A stretch of 5,382 nucleotides of DNA from Bacillota bacterium (GCA_003343765.1 QAKO01000119.1:1-5382), one strand, 5' to 3'; shown: positions 1 through 5,282, numbered from the stretch's first letter. Translations and numbers: made by a program. The notes: generated by a model from the sequence alone, not told the origin.

Positions 1-30
1 TCCGAATTTATCCGTTCATAACTTACAACG

Positions 31-60
31 GCTCGCCGCATCTGCGGCGGGCTTCTTTTA
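31..60 (+). terminator. Terminator-like hairpin just upstream of the methyltransferase gene
   Basis: Arms GCTCGCCGC (31-39) and GCGGCGGGC (44-52) form a 9-bp stem with one T-G pair and a four-base loop, followed by the T-rich run TTCTTTTA. This is the form of a Rho-independent terminator for a gene to the left of the window. It ends only ten bases before the Shine-Dalgarno of the next gene, so no promoter fits between them. It may instead act as an attenuator in the methyltransferase leader. Confidence 0.6.
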
Positions 61-61
61 T

Positions 62-67
62 AGGAGG
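62..67 (+). promoter_or_regulatory. Ribosome binding site of the methyltransferase gene
   Basis: AGGAGG lies five bases before the ATG at 73. This fixes the start there rather than at the internal ATG at 118, which has no such site. Confidence 0.8.
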
Positions 68-72
68 TAATA

Positions 73-942
73 ATGGCGCCTTTTTTCTTTTTCGATTTTA
101 CTCTCGACAAATCGGCAATGCCGCCTGTCGAAGATATTCCCGAAACTCAGCCCCTACCAAAACGGTCGCACACCGAACAGAAAAACTGCTGTCCTTACCC
201 TATCCCGAAAATCGAACAAATCGTAAAGGATATCGAAAAAGCCGCTTATGCGGTAAACACTTCCAAATTCGTGTCCGACCTGTTCGAATGCGGGGCAATC
301 GCCATATCCAACGCCGTTGACCTTGCACAGAAAGACGAACGGGAAGAGCGGTATCTGCAAATTATCCGAGGATATAGACCAACTCAACAGAGAAGCCTTG
401 TGGATATTTTCGGTAAGGTTTTTGCTTTGCTCTCCTCCGTTGTCTACGATAACGGCAGGTTTAACGACAATCTTGGGGAAATCTTTATGAGCTGCGGTCT
501 CATAAACAAACACACCGCGCAATTCTTTACGCCCTATTCGGCTTCTGTACTCGCTGCGAGAATCAACATAGACGAAACGCTCGTAAAAGAGAAAACCGCG
601 GACGACAGAATTTTGACTGTCAACGATCCCTGCTGCGGCGGAGGAGGTATGCTCATTGCCGCATTAGAGGCTTTGAAAAGTTTGGGCGTGAACTATGCAC
701 GGAATTGCTTTATGGAGGCGAACGACGTCGATCTGCGCTGCGTACATATGACCTACCTGCAACTCGCGCTTGCGGGCGTTCCCGCCATCGTCAGGCACCA
801 GAACACATTGACGAGGGAATGTTGGAGCGTCTGGTACACTCCGGCATATCTATTTCAATACTTGCGTTTCCGCAAATTCGATAATCCCTACGATAACCCA
901 AACTTCCAAGAACAAAGGAGGACTGCTCATGCAACGGCTTGA
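73..942 (+). CDS. Orphan N6-adenine DNA methyltransferase-like protein lacking the catalytic motif
   Basis: This 289-residue protein resembles the methylase core of HsdM-type (N6_Mtase) enzymes, which transfer a methyl group from S-adenosylmethionine to adenine in DNA. Visible pieces are FFTPYSASVLAARI (151-164), typical of the stretch just before the SAM fold; DPCCGGGGML (185-194), the glycine-rich SAM-binding motif I; and EANDVDLRCVHMTYLQLAL (215-233), a motif II-like segment. The catalytic [D/N]PP[Y/F/W] of motif IV is absent: the chain ends about 50 residues later with NTLTRECWSVWYTP (244-257) and a short tail. It is much shorter than HsdM, which is usually about 500 residues, and no specificity or restriction subunit is nearby. 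Similar short methylase-like proteins occur on conjugative elements of Firmicutes (my recollection). Whether it methylates DNA or only binds SAM or DNA is unknown. Confidence 0.82.
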   Translation: MAPFFFFDFTLDKSAMPPVEDIPETQPLPKRSHTEQKNCCPYPIPKIEQIVKDIEKAAYAVNTSKFVSDLFECGAIAISNAVDLAQKDEREERYLQIIRGYRPTQQRSLVDIFGKVFALLSSVVYDNGRFNDNLGEIFMSCGLINKHTAQFFTPYSASVLAARINIDETLVKEKTADDRILTVNDPCCGGGGMLIAALEALKSLGVNYARNCFMEANDVDLRCVHMTYLQLALAGVPAIVRHQNTLTRECWSVWYTPAYLFQYLRFRKFDNPYDNPNFQEQRRTAHATA

Positions 943-964
943 CACAACTTCCGTGACGGCATAG
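929..964 (+). CDS. Eleven-codon ORF with a strong ribosome binding site, possible gene stump
   Basis: The run AAAGGAGG (914-921) sits seven bases before an ATG at 929. That ATG opens a frame of only 11 codons (MQRLDTTSVTA) ending in TAG, and overlaps the end of the methyltransferase gene in another frame. A full-strength initiation site for so short a product suggests either a real micro-peptide or the 5' stump of a downstream gene that has been lost. The intrinsic terminator begins 26 bases after its stop. I recognise no family. Confidence 0.35.
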   Translation: MQRLDTTSVTA

Positions 965-990
965 TCAAACATGAATAAATCATCTTCCGA

Positions 991-1017
991 AGGTAGCAGC
1001 AATGCTACCTTTTTTTG
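991..1017 (+). terminator. Intrinsic terminator after the methyltransferase gene
   Basis: AGGTAGCA (991-998) and TGCTACCT (1003-1010) form a perfect 8-bp stem closed by a GCAA tetraloop, followed at once by a run of eight Ts (1010-1017). It stands about 48 bases after the methyltransferase stop and is a textbook Rho-independent terminator for the rightward transcript. Confidence 0.9.
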
Positions 1018-1116
1018 TACGGATAGCAGCTCCAGAAGCATATCGGTAAGGGATCGAAACACGCGGAGTTTGAGTTTATGGTGGAGATCTCAGGGTACAG
1101 TTCTATTCTAACACGT

Positions 1117-1141
1117 AAATGTGCAGGTTTTCTGCGCATTT
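1117..1141. repeat. Inverted repeat, 10-bp stem
   Basis: AAATGTGCAG (1117-1126) and CTGCGCATTT (1132-1141) pair over ten positions with one T-G wobble around the loop GTTTT. The stem is followed by A- and T-rich runs (about 1142-1177) without a clean terminator shape, so I leave its function open. It could be one of several hairpins in an origin region. Confidence 0.6.
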
Positions 1142-1287
1142 GAAAAAGTTTTTCGATTTTTTTGAAATTTTTCGTATTGCCTGTCTCGAAAAGACGCCTT
1201 TTCAAAGCCGAAAACGCTCCAAAAATCCAGCAGAAAATTCACCCGAAAACTGCACGGAAATCACCTCGTTTCGGCACGACTTTTCAG

Positions 1288-1320
1288 ATGCGGTTGAGAT
1301 ACGGTTCACATACGGTTTAG
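1288..1320 (+). repeat. Three tandem 11-bp direct repeats (iteron-like)
   Basis: Three abutting 11-base units share the pattern ATRCGGTTNAS: ATGCGGTTGAG (1288-1298), ATACGGTTCAC (1299-1309) and ATACGGTTTAG (1310-1320). The 11-base period puts each copy on the same face of the helix, as expected for cooperative protein binding. A perfect 14-bp hairpin starts 13 bases further on. Three tandem 11-bp repeats are the known binding locus of the pMV158 RepB initiator, so this could be the Rep binding site. Alternatives are recombinase arm sites or repressor sites. Confidence 0.65.
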
Positions 1321-1333
1321 TTCGGGTCTGACC

Positions 1334-1368
1334 CTGCGACGTGCGCCGTATACGGGCGCACGTCGCAG
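1334..1368. repeat. Perfect 14-bp inverted repeat with 7-base loop
   Basis: CTGCGACGTGCGCC (1334-1347) and GGCGCACGTCGCAG (1355-1368) are exact reverse complements around the loop GTATACG. No T-tract follows on either strand, so it is not an ordinary terminator. It sits next to the triple 11-bp repeat and resembles the cruciform nic locus of a rolling-circle origin, where the initiator cuts within an extruded loop. Nick-site function is inference. Confidence 0.75.
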
Positions 1369-1394
1369 CAAACGAAACGAACGAAAAACAACGG

Positions 1395-1479
1395 AAAATC
1401 GGAGCGCGGCGGGCGGGGCGTCGCCGCTGATCCGCTTGCGATCGCCCCCGCGCATTCCGCCGCGCAACTTTCCGATTTT
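1395..1479. repeat. 85-base GC-rich compound hairpin
   Basis: Nested complementary arms run through the whole segment. AAAATCGGA (1395-1403) pairs with TCCGATTTT (1471-1479). GCGCGGCGG (1404-1412) pairs with CCGCCGCGC (1457-1465). GCGGGGCG (1413-1420) pairs with CGCCCCCGC (1443-1451), with one bulged C. TCGC (1421-1424) pairs with GCGA (1438-1441) around a 13-base apical loop. The only interruptions are a five-base bulge (1466-1470), a five-base bulge (1452-1456) and single bulges. A second dyad, AACGGAAAA (1390-1398) and TTTTCCGTT (1492-1500), competes with the outer arm. The structure could form in single-stranded phage DNA or in RNA. Roles could include packaging signal, minus-strand origin, folded attachment site, or a leftward terminator for the KilA-N transcript. 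Confidence 0.6.
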
Positions 1480-1593
1480 TATGCCATTTACTTTTCCGTT
1501 TAATGTTCTGATTTGCCGCTTTCCCGATGCCCTTTACCGAGTTTCGATTTCCCCGTCTAAATTTCGCTTGCCGTATACAATTCGGATTGCCTT

Positions 1594-2439
1594 TTACTTT
1601 GCGCCGTCGGCTTTCTTTGCCTCACCCAACAGTCGTCCTGCGTTTTGATTTTGTAAAACAGCTATCTGTGTCCGAGCCATCTGGTTTAACAATTTTAAAC
1701 GGTCTTTCTGCGATACACCCTGCTCTATTAAAATGGCGTTGTAACTTTCCATATTCGCAATGACCAACAACTGTTCTATCGTGGCATAATCACGGATATT
1801 CCCTTTCTTCCCCGGATTTTCATCCCGCCACTGTTTTGCCGTCTTACCAAACAACGCCACGTTCAACACGTCAGCCTCGTTTGCGTACACATACGCTATC
1901 TGAAATTCGTCCAGCATCGGCACAATGTTTTCCTTTATGGCATCCGTATGGATATGGTAATTCAGCTTTGCCAGTTCACGCTTCGCCGTCCACTCGAGCT
2001 CCTTCTGTTCCTGAAATTTCAGGCGCTGAAACTCTGTAATCAGATACAACTTAAATTCAGGGCTCAACCAGCTTGCAAACTCAAAAGCAATATCGCGGTG
2101 CGCAAATGTTCCTGCACTGTACTTTCCCGCGCTCGGAATGATGCCGATTGCGTTAAACTCTGTTTTCCAGCGTTTCGGCGTCATGGTAAAACGGTTATAA
2201 CCGACTTCTTCCGTTTTAATTCTGCGCATTTCCACGGAATTAAAATTCGGGTTATTGATCTCTTCCCATAAACTGTAAAAGGCAAACGAATCCTTATTTG
2301 ACATCCAATTACGTATTACTCCAGAAGGATCCGCCGCGTTTACCACTTTTGCAATATCGGTAAGCGAGATATAATCCTCGTCCTTTATCCGCTTATAATT
2401 GACCTGTAACCCCTGTACTTCTACTTGCCCGCTTTTCAT
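1594..2439 (-). CDS. KilA-N domain protein (putative DNA-binding regulator)
   Basis: This 281-residue protein has a KilA-N domain over roughly residues 10-140, with YISLTDIAKVVNAADPS (23-39), IRNWMSN (42-48), YNRFTMTPKRW (81-91) and the typical ending GTFAHRDIAFEFASWLSPEF (110-129). A second conserved block (about 190-262) contains LNVALFGKTAKQWRDENP and a helical stretch. KilA-N domains are DNA-binding folds of phages, large DNA viruses and mobile elements; the phage P1 founder is toxic when overproduced, and relatives act as antirepressors or regulators. The start is set by GGAGG (2445-2449) five bases upstream. A strong promoter lies immediately before it, so it is likely transcribed separately from rep. 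No signal peptide or membrane segment is visible. Its exact role here is not shown by the sequence. Confidence 0.9.
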   Translation of the reverse strand: MKSGQVEVQGLQVNYKRIKDEDYISLTDIAKVVNAADPSGVIRNWMSNKDSFAFYSLWEEINNPNFNSVEMRRIKTEEVGYNRFTMTPKRWKTEFNAIGIIPSAGKYSAGTFAHRDIAFEFASWLSPEFKLYLITEFQRLKFQEQKELEWTAKRELAKLNYHIHTDAIKENIVPMLDEFQIAYVYANEADVLNVALFGKTAKQWRDENPGKKGNIRDYATIEQLLVIANMESYNAILIEQGVSQKDRLKLLNQMARTQIAVLQNQNAGRLLGEAKKADGAK

Positions 2440-2450
2440 ATTAACCTCCG

Positions 2451-2463
2451 CAAGTTAATGTCA
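2451..2463. promoter_or_regulatory. Candidate repressor operator at the KilA-N promoter
   Basis: CAAGTTAATGTCA matches 9 of 13 positions of the perfect dyad upstream of the LexA-like gene (GAACTTAATGTTC). It lies exactly six bases downstream of the -10 box, the same offset as at that gene. It also overlaps its own dyad TAATG-T-CATTA (2456-2466) at the expected transcription start. A repressor bound here would block initiation. Confidence 0.45.
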
Positions 2464-2469
2464 TTATTT

Positions 2470-2498
2470 ATTATATCACAAGCCAAGCCTCTTTTCAA
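2470..2498 (-). promoter_or_regulatory. Strong vegetative promoter for the KilA-N gene
   Basis: On the minus strand a -35 box TTGAAA (2498-2493) is followed after exactly 17 bases by a perfect -10 box TATAAT (2475-2470) with a TG extension one base before it. The predicted start is near 2463, giving a leader of about 24 bases before the ATG at 2439. Confidence 0.85.
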
Positions 2499-2512
2499 TG
2501 GTTTAGCGACGT

Positions 2513-3586
2513 TTAATTGACTTTCGGCAGTTTCGCAATCGTTTCCTTGCTCACTTGACCTACATACTCACCCTCATCCCAGCACCCGAACGTATCCGCG
2601 AGAATAAACTTCTGCCCGTCTTCTCCGTAAGGACAGAGGATATCGTTCTCCATCACGTCGGAAACAAAGAACTGCGGCAGGTCGCCGTAATACACGATCC
2701 TCTCCCCGCTCTTTTCGATATACTTCATGATATACGACATCGCGTCGCCCAATACTTCGTCGTCTGCGATCTCCTCGAAGTCCGAACGCCCGAACCGTCC
2801 ATTGAAATAGGTGTTCTGGTGCGTGATACGCCTTCTGTGCGACTTGAAATTATAATCGTTCACGTCTAACATCTGCCCCGGCATCGTGCCTTCCGGAATA
2901 TAAAATATACCGTGGAAATGCAGCCGTTGCTTTTCGGGCGAACGCTCCCATACGCCCATACACTTCCAGCCCTGACGCTTGCTTAGGTTTTTAAGACAAT
3001 CCCCGAGTCCTTTTTTGAAACTTTCCTCCGTATGCAGCTCATTGCTGTACGTCAGCGTCACGAAATGGGTGAAATCCTGTAAATTCGCTTTCCGTGTCAT
3101 ACGGATACGGCGGGCTATGAGATTGTTTCGTTTGCGCCGCAGGTTCAGTTCCGTAAAGAGCTTCGCGTCATCATAATTCTTGCTATGCGGCAGCAGCCCC
3201 TGTATGATGGCACGCTTTCTTTTCTTATAATTGTCATTTATATGCTTTCGGTATAACTGCTCGAATATCTCTTTCCTGGACGGCTTACTCGCTGTATTGT
3301 CCTCGTTTTCCTTGCACGTCTGCTCGTTTTTTGAACCGTCCTCCTCCGATTCGCCCTGTTTATCGTCGTTCTTTTCGCCGTCGAACAGGCTCAACTGGAC
3401 GGACTGCACGGGCTGCGCAGGCTTATCGAACGGGCAGTCCTCCGCTTCATCATCGTCCAGCTCTTCCAGATCGGGAGCCTCCTTTTTGACTTTCGCGCCC
3501 TTCTTCGGCCACGGTTTCTGCGGTTTGGGCGGGATAGCTATGTAATGGCTACCGTCTGAATACACCTTACACTTTGCAAACGGCAT
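2513..3586 (-). CDS. rep: HUH rolling-circle replication initiator (Rep, G2P/phiX A-like)
   Basis: This endonuclease nicks one strand of its origin through a catalytic tyrosine and starts rolling-circle replication. The 357-residue chain shows the family motifs in order: FVTLTY (175-180, motif 1), LHFHGIFYIP (222-231), the metal-binding HxH motif with His223 and His225, and SYIMKYIEK (284-292), the motif 3 with two tyrosines (Tyr285, Tyr289) in Y-x3-Y spacing and a lysine after each, as in phiX174 A-type initiators. Before the catalytic domain are a basic segment (about 100-170) and a long acidic, probably disordered linker (about 39-97) holding QLSLF (64-68), a sliding-clamp binding consensus. 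I chose the ATG at 3586, eight bases after AAGGAGG; the longer GTG/ATG starts overlap or crowd that site. The gene lies between the Zot-like ATPase and KilA-N genes. Confidence 0.9.
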   Translation of the reverse strand: MPFAKCKVYSDGSHYIAIPPKPQKPWPKKGAKVKKEAPDLEELDDDEAEDCPFDKPAQPVQSVQLSLFDGEKNDDKQGESEEDGSKNEQTCKENEDNTASKPSRKEIFEQLYRKHINDNYKKRKRAIIQGLLPHSKNYDDAKLFTELNLRRKRNNLIARRIRMTRKANLQDFTHFVTLTYSNELHTEESFKKGLGDCLKNLSKRQGWKCMGVWERSPEKQRLHFHGIFYIPEGTMPGQMLDVNDYNFKSHRRRITHQNTYFNGRFGRSDFEEIADDEVLGDAMSYIMKYIEKSGERIVYYGDLPQFFVSDVMENDILCPYGEDGQKFILADTFGCWDEGEYVGQVSKETIAKLPKVN

Positions 3587-3594
3587 CGGCATCA

Positions 3595-3601
3595 CCTCCT
3601 T
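3595..3601 (-). promoter_or_regulatory. Ribosome binding site that decides the rep start
   Basis: AAGGAGG on the minus strand ends eight bases before the ATG at 3586. The longer in-frame GTG at 3595 overlaps the site and the ATG at 3592 is only two bases away, so both are poor starts. Confidence 0.8.
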
Positions 3602-3622
3602 GTCGGTCTGTTTTTTGTATGC

Positions 3623-3657
3623 CTATAAAGCCGAAAGAAAACCTCCCGGCTTTATAG
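3623..3657. repeat. Perfect 11-bp inverted repeat in the rep leader
   Basis: CTATAAAGCCG (3623-3633) and CGGCTTTATAG (3647-3657) are exact complements around a 13-base loop that reads GGAGGTTTTCTTT on the minus strand. It lies between the ATPase stop and the rep ribosome binding site. On the plus strand five Ts follow, but no rightward gene is present to be terminated. It could be a second origin candidate, an attenuator of rep, or a site bound by Rep for autoregulation. The loop's own GGAGG is followed by no start codon at usable spacing. Confidence 0.65.
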
Positions 3658-3665
3658 TTTTTCCC

Positions 3666-4577
3666 TTATGCGGCGTCGTCTTCTTTATACAGCGCATTGA
3701 TAAAATAACTGTTCTGCTGTTTCAGCTCCGCGACCGTCGCCTTTTCATTGACATATTCCCTGTAATCATTTAAGCCCGCGCCCGATCTTTTCGCCATATC
3801 ATTGAAATAATCACTGAAACAGTCTGTTGCAAAGCGCCTGCTGTATATCTTTGCGTTCATGATAAAATACTTCTTATTCTCGACCTTCCCGTCCATCGTG
3901 CCGCGCTCTTTCTCGATTTTCAGGATAGAATAACCGTATCTGTTATACACGCGGATATTCCTTCTCCAAAGCCAAGCCGTTACGCTTTTGAGAACATGAA
4001 CAAGCAATGTATTATCTCCGCGCCTGAAACGGAAATCTTCATACAGCCGTATAAACCGATTGAACGCCCATTCGCTTATCATCTCCTCTATCATATAGAG
4101 CGGGAGAGTCAGCCGCATATCCCCCGACGATACGATATGAATGACGTCACAAAGGTCTCTCGCGTCCGCGCCCCAGCTTTCCGGCCTTTGCTCGTCCGTG
4201 AATACCTTGATGAACGGGAAATTGTCTACCGTAGCGGAATGCCTGCACATTTTCAGCCATGAATTGAACAGATCGTTCTTTTGGTTCGCCTCGTCCGTGC
4301 CTTTCTTGACCTCTTTCAGCTCCAGATTGTTCCCGCGCTCCTTCCCGATCTCCGTGATACCGACCACGCCGAACTCAAAACTGCCCGCTTTCGGATTGTT
4401 TTCCATGACCTTCCTGCCGAGCCTTAACACATCAAAGTCTAAAATGTGCGCATGGCGGCTGTGTACTCTGCCGCGCTCCGAAAAGAAATCCGTGAGCCAC
4501 AGCGGGAAATTGCCACCGCTGATCTGCGCGTTATCCGTCCGTATCGAATAGTTCGCCACAATGAGGCTGCTTTGCAT
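3666..4577 (-). CDS. Zot/FtsK-like P-loop ATPase, N-terminal P-loop missing (possible pseudogene)
   Basis: The 303-residue chain resembles Zot-type ATPases, which drive export and assembly of filamentous phages at the membrane. Supporting segments are IVANYSI (6-12), like the second strand of such ATPases; FGVVGITEIGKERGN (69-83), a Walker B-like strand ending in Glu76; and FTDEQRPESWGADARDLCDV (126-145), which fits the sensor strand with Gln130 followed by an arginine motif. The ending KQQNSYFINALYKED (286-300) closes it. No Walker A motif exists. The in-frame stop at 4611-4613 leaves only 11 more codons (reading SGGREAYFIYI) with no usable start, and AGGAGG (4603-4608) is 25 bases from the ATG. 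This looks like a deletion that removed the start and P-loop. A membrane segment near 190-205 is possible but not clear. Family assignment rests on remembered patterns. Confidence 0.6.
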   Translation of the reverse strand: MQSSLIVANYSIRTDNAQISGGNFPLWLTDFFSERGRVHSRHAHILDFDVLRLGRKVMENNPKAGSFEFGVVGITEIGKERGNNLELKEVKKGTDEANQKNDLFNSWLKMCRHSATVDNFPFIKVFTDEQRPESWGADARDLCDVIHIVSSGDMRLTLPLYMIEEMISEWAFNRFIRLYEDFRFRRGDNTLLVHVLKSVTAWLWRRNIRVYNRYGYSILKIEKERGTMDGKVENKKYFIMNAKIYSRRFATDCFSDYFNDMAKRSGAGLNDYREYVNEKATVAELKQQNSYFINALYKEDDAA

Positions 4578-4602
4578 GATATAGATGAAATAGGCTTCCC
4601 TG

Positions 4603-4608
4603 CCTCCT
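4603..4608 (-). promoter_or_regulatory. Orphan Shine-Dalgarno upstream of the ATPase gene
   Basis: A perfect AGGAGG on the minus strand stands 25 bases before the only available ATG (4577), and no ATG, GTG or TTG occurs between them in any frame. It is probably the original ribosome binding site, now separated from its start codon. Confidence 0.6.
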
Positions 4609-4648
4609 GATCAATTTTACTTTATATAAATTCCGCGCAATTTCACGC

Positions 4649-4661
4649 GAACTTAATATAC
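4649..4661. promoter_or_regulatory. Second copy of the repressor-type site
   Basis: GAACTTAATATAC matches the dyad upstream of the LexA-like gene at 11 of 13 positions. It overlaps the last codons and stop of that gene and lies 71 bases upstream of the ATPase ATG. No matching -10 box sits at the same offset, so a regulatory role is less sure than at the other two sites. Confidence 0.3.
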
Positions 4662-5255
4662 CTTGATACACCCCACAACTTTACCTTGTATCTTACAATC
4701 TTCCACAAGAATATCCCGGTACGCCTCGTTTTCCGGATGCAAAACAATTTTTCCGTCACTTCGCGGGCGATACGTCTTAACGGTCGCCTCGTTGCCTATA
4801 AGTGCCAGCACCTTATCCCCGTATTCCGCCGTATCCTGTCTGCGAAATACGATGAGATCGCCGTCATTGATTCCGATATCTTTCATGCTCTCTCCCTCCG
4901 CACGGAGCATCATAAGCTCGCCATGCCCGAACACTCCCGCCGGAAGAGAATAACTTCCTTCGATATTTTCTATCGCCTCGATCGGCTGCCCGCACGCAAC
5001 CCGCCCGATAAGCGGTGCATTCACGGAATCCGAACACAGCCTTTCATCTGCCCGAATGCTGCCTCGGTGCGTCGTTTCTATCTTCCCTCGGCTTTTTAAT
5101 ACATGTAAATATCCTCTGATTTTTGCGGTAGACGAAAATGATTTCGGCATTTCCCGCTGTATGGCACGATATGTCGGCGCCTTTCCCATCCTCCTTTCAT
5201 ATCCCACTACATAGGTATACAGCTTGTCCAGTAAACCCTCGTCGTATCGTCGCAT
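4653..5255 (-). CDS. LexA-like self-cleaving repressor (S24 family)
   Basis: This 200-residue protein has the full LexA layout. The N-terminal winged helix-turn-helix (about 1-70) includes KAPTYRAIQREMP (25-37) and GYLHVLKSRGKIE (48-60). The C-terminal S24 protease-like domain carries the cleavage site VACGQP, with the scissile Cys88-Gly89 bond as in UmuD-type substrates, the catalytic serine in GESMKD (Ser123) and the general-base lysine in EATVKTY (Lys160). All catalytic residues are present, so RecA-stimulated self-cleavage after DNA damage is expected. As first gene of the leftward module it is probably the element's master repressor rather than the host LexA. The start is set by GGGGAGG (5265-5271), nine bases upstream. 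A perfect dyad just downstream of its -10 box indicates autoregulation. Confidence 0.88.
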   Translation of the reverse strand: MRRYDEGLLDKLYTYVVGYERRMGKAPTYRAIQREMPKSFSSTAKIRGYLHVLKSRGKIETTHRGSIRADERLCSDSVNAPLIGRVACGQPIEAIENIEGSYSLPAGVFGHGELMMLRAEGESMKDIGINDGDLIVFRRQDTAEYGDKVLALIGNEATVKTYRPRSDGKIVLHPENEAYRDILVEDCKIQGKVVGCIKVY

Positions 5256-5282
5256 GATTTTTTTCCTCCCCGACTTATAAAT

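Larger units (their letters stand above)
1018..1593. other. Structured non-coding region between convergent genes
   Basis: No convincing gene lies here. The open frames on either strand are 70 codons or shorter, have no ribosome binding site and no recognisable family. The stretch changes composition sharply: T/A homopolymer runs at about 1141-1180, then very GC-rich sequence at about 1334-1465. It carries a 10-bp hairpin, a triple 11-bp tandem repeat, a perfect 14-bp hairpin and an 85-base compound hairpin, each listed separately. The density of dyads near a rolling-circle Rep gene suggests a replication origin, packaging signal or recombination site rather than decayed coding sequence. Confidence 0.6.

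Noticed and set aside
154..522. 122-codon open frame on the minus strand inside the methyltransferase gene
   Set aside because: It is antisense to a well-supported gene, has no ribosome binding site and shows no family.
939..970. TTGACA at 939 as a rightward promoter
   Set aside because: The -10 position 17 bases later reads TAGTCA, a poor match, and a terminator follows at once.
850..1062. 70-codon minus-strand frame across the methyltransferase end and its terminator
   Set aside because: No Shine-Dalgarno before its ATG; it runs through an intrinsic terminator and has no recognisable domain.
1005..1331. Open frames of 66 and 70 codons on both strands in the non-coding region
   Set aside because: No ribosome binding sites, and the proteins are driven by A/T homopolymers with no family resemblance.
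1346..1581. GCCGTATAC occurring at 1346 and again near 1573
   Set aside because: A single nine-base coincidence in a few hundred bases can occur by chance, and nothing else around the two copies matches.
1436..2271. Several plus-strand frames over the KilA-N gene and its downstream region
   Set aside because: Mirror frames of a clear minus-strand gene or of GC-rich hairpin sequence, without start signals.
2555..3545. Plus-strand frames opposite rep, including a serine-rich 104-codon frame
   Set aside because: The serine-rich frame is the antisense of the acidic rep linker; none has a ribosome binding site.
3593..3595. GTG at 3595 as the rep start
   Set aside because: It overlaps the Shine-Dalgarno itself; the ATG at 3586 has correct eight-base spacing.
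3996..5099. Plus-strand frames opposite the ATPase and repressor genes
   Set aside because: Antisense shadows of supported genes without initiation signals.
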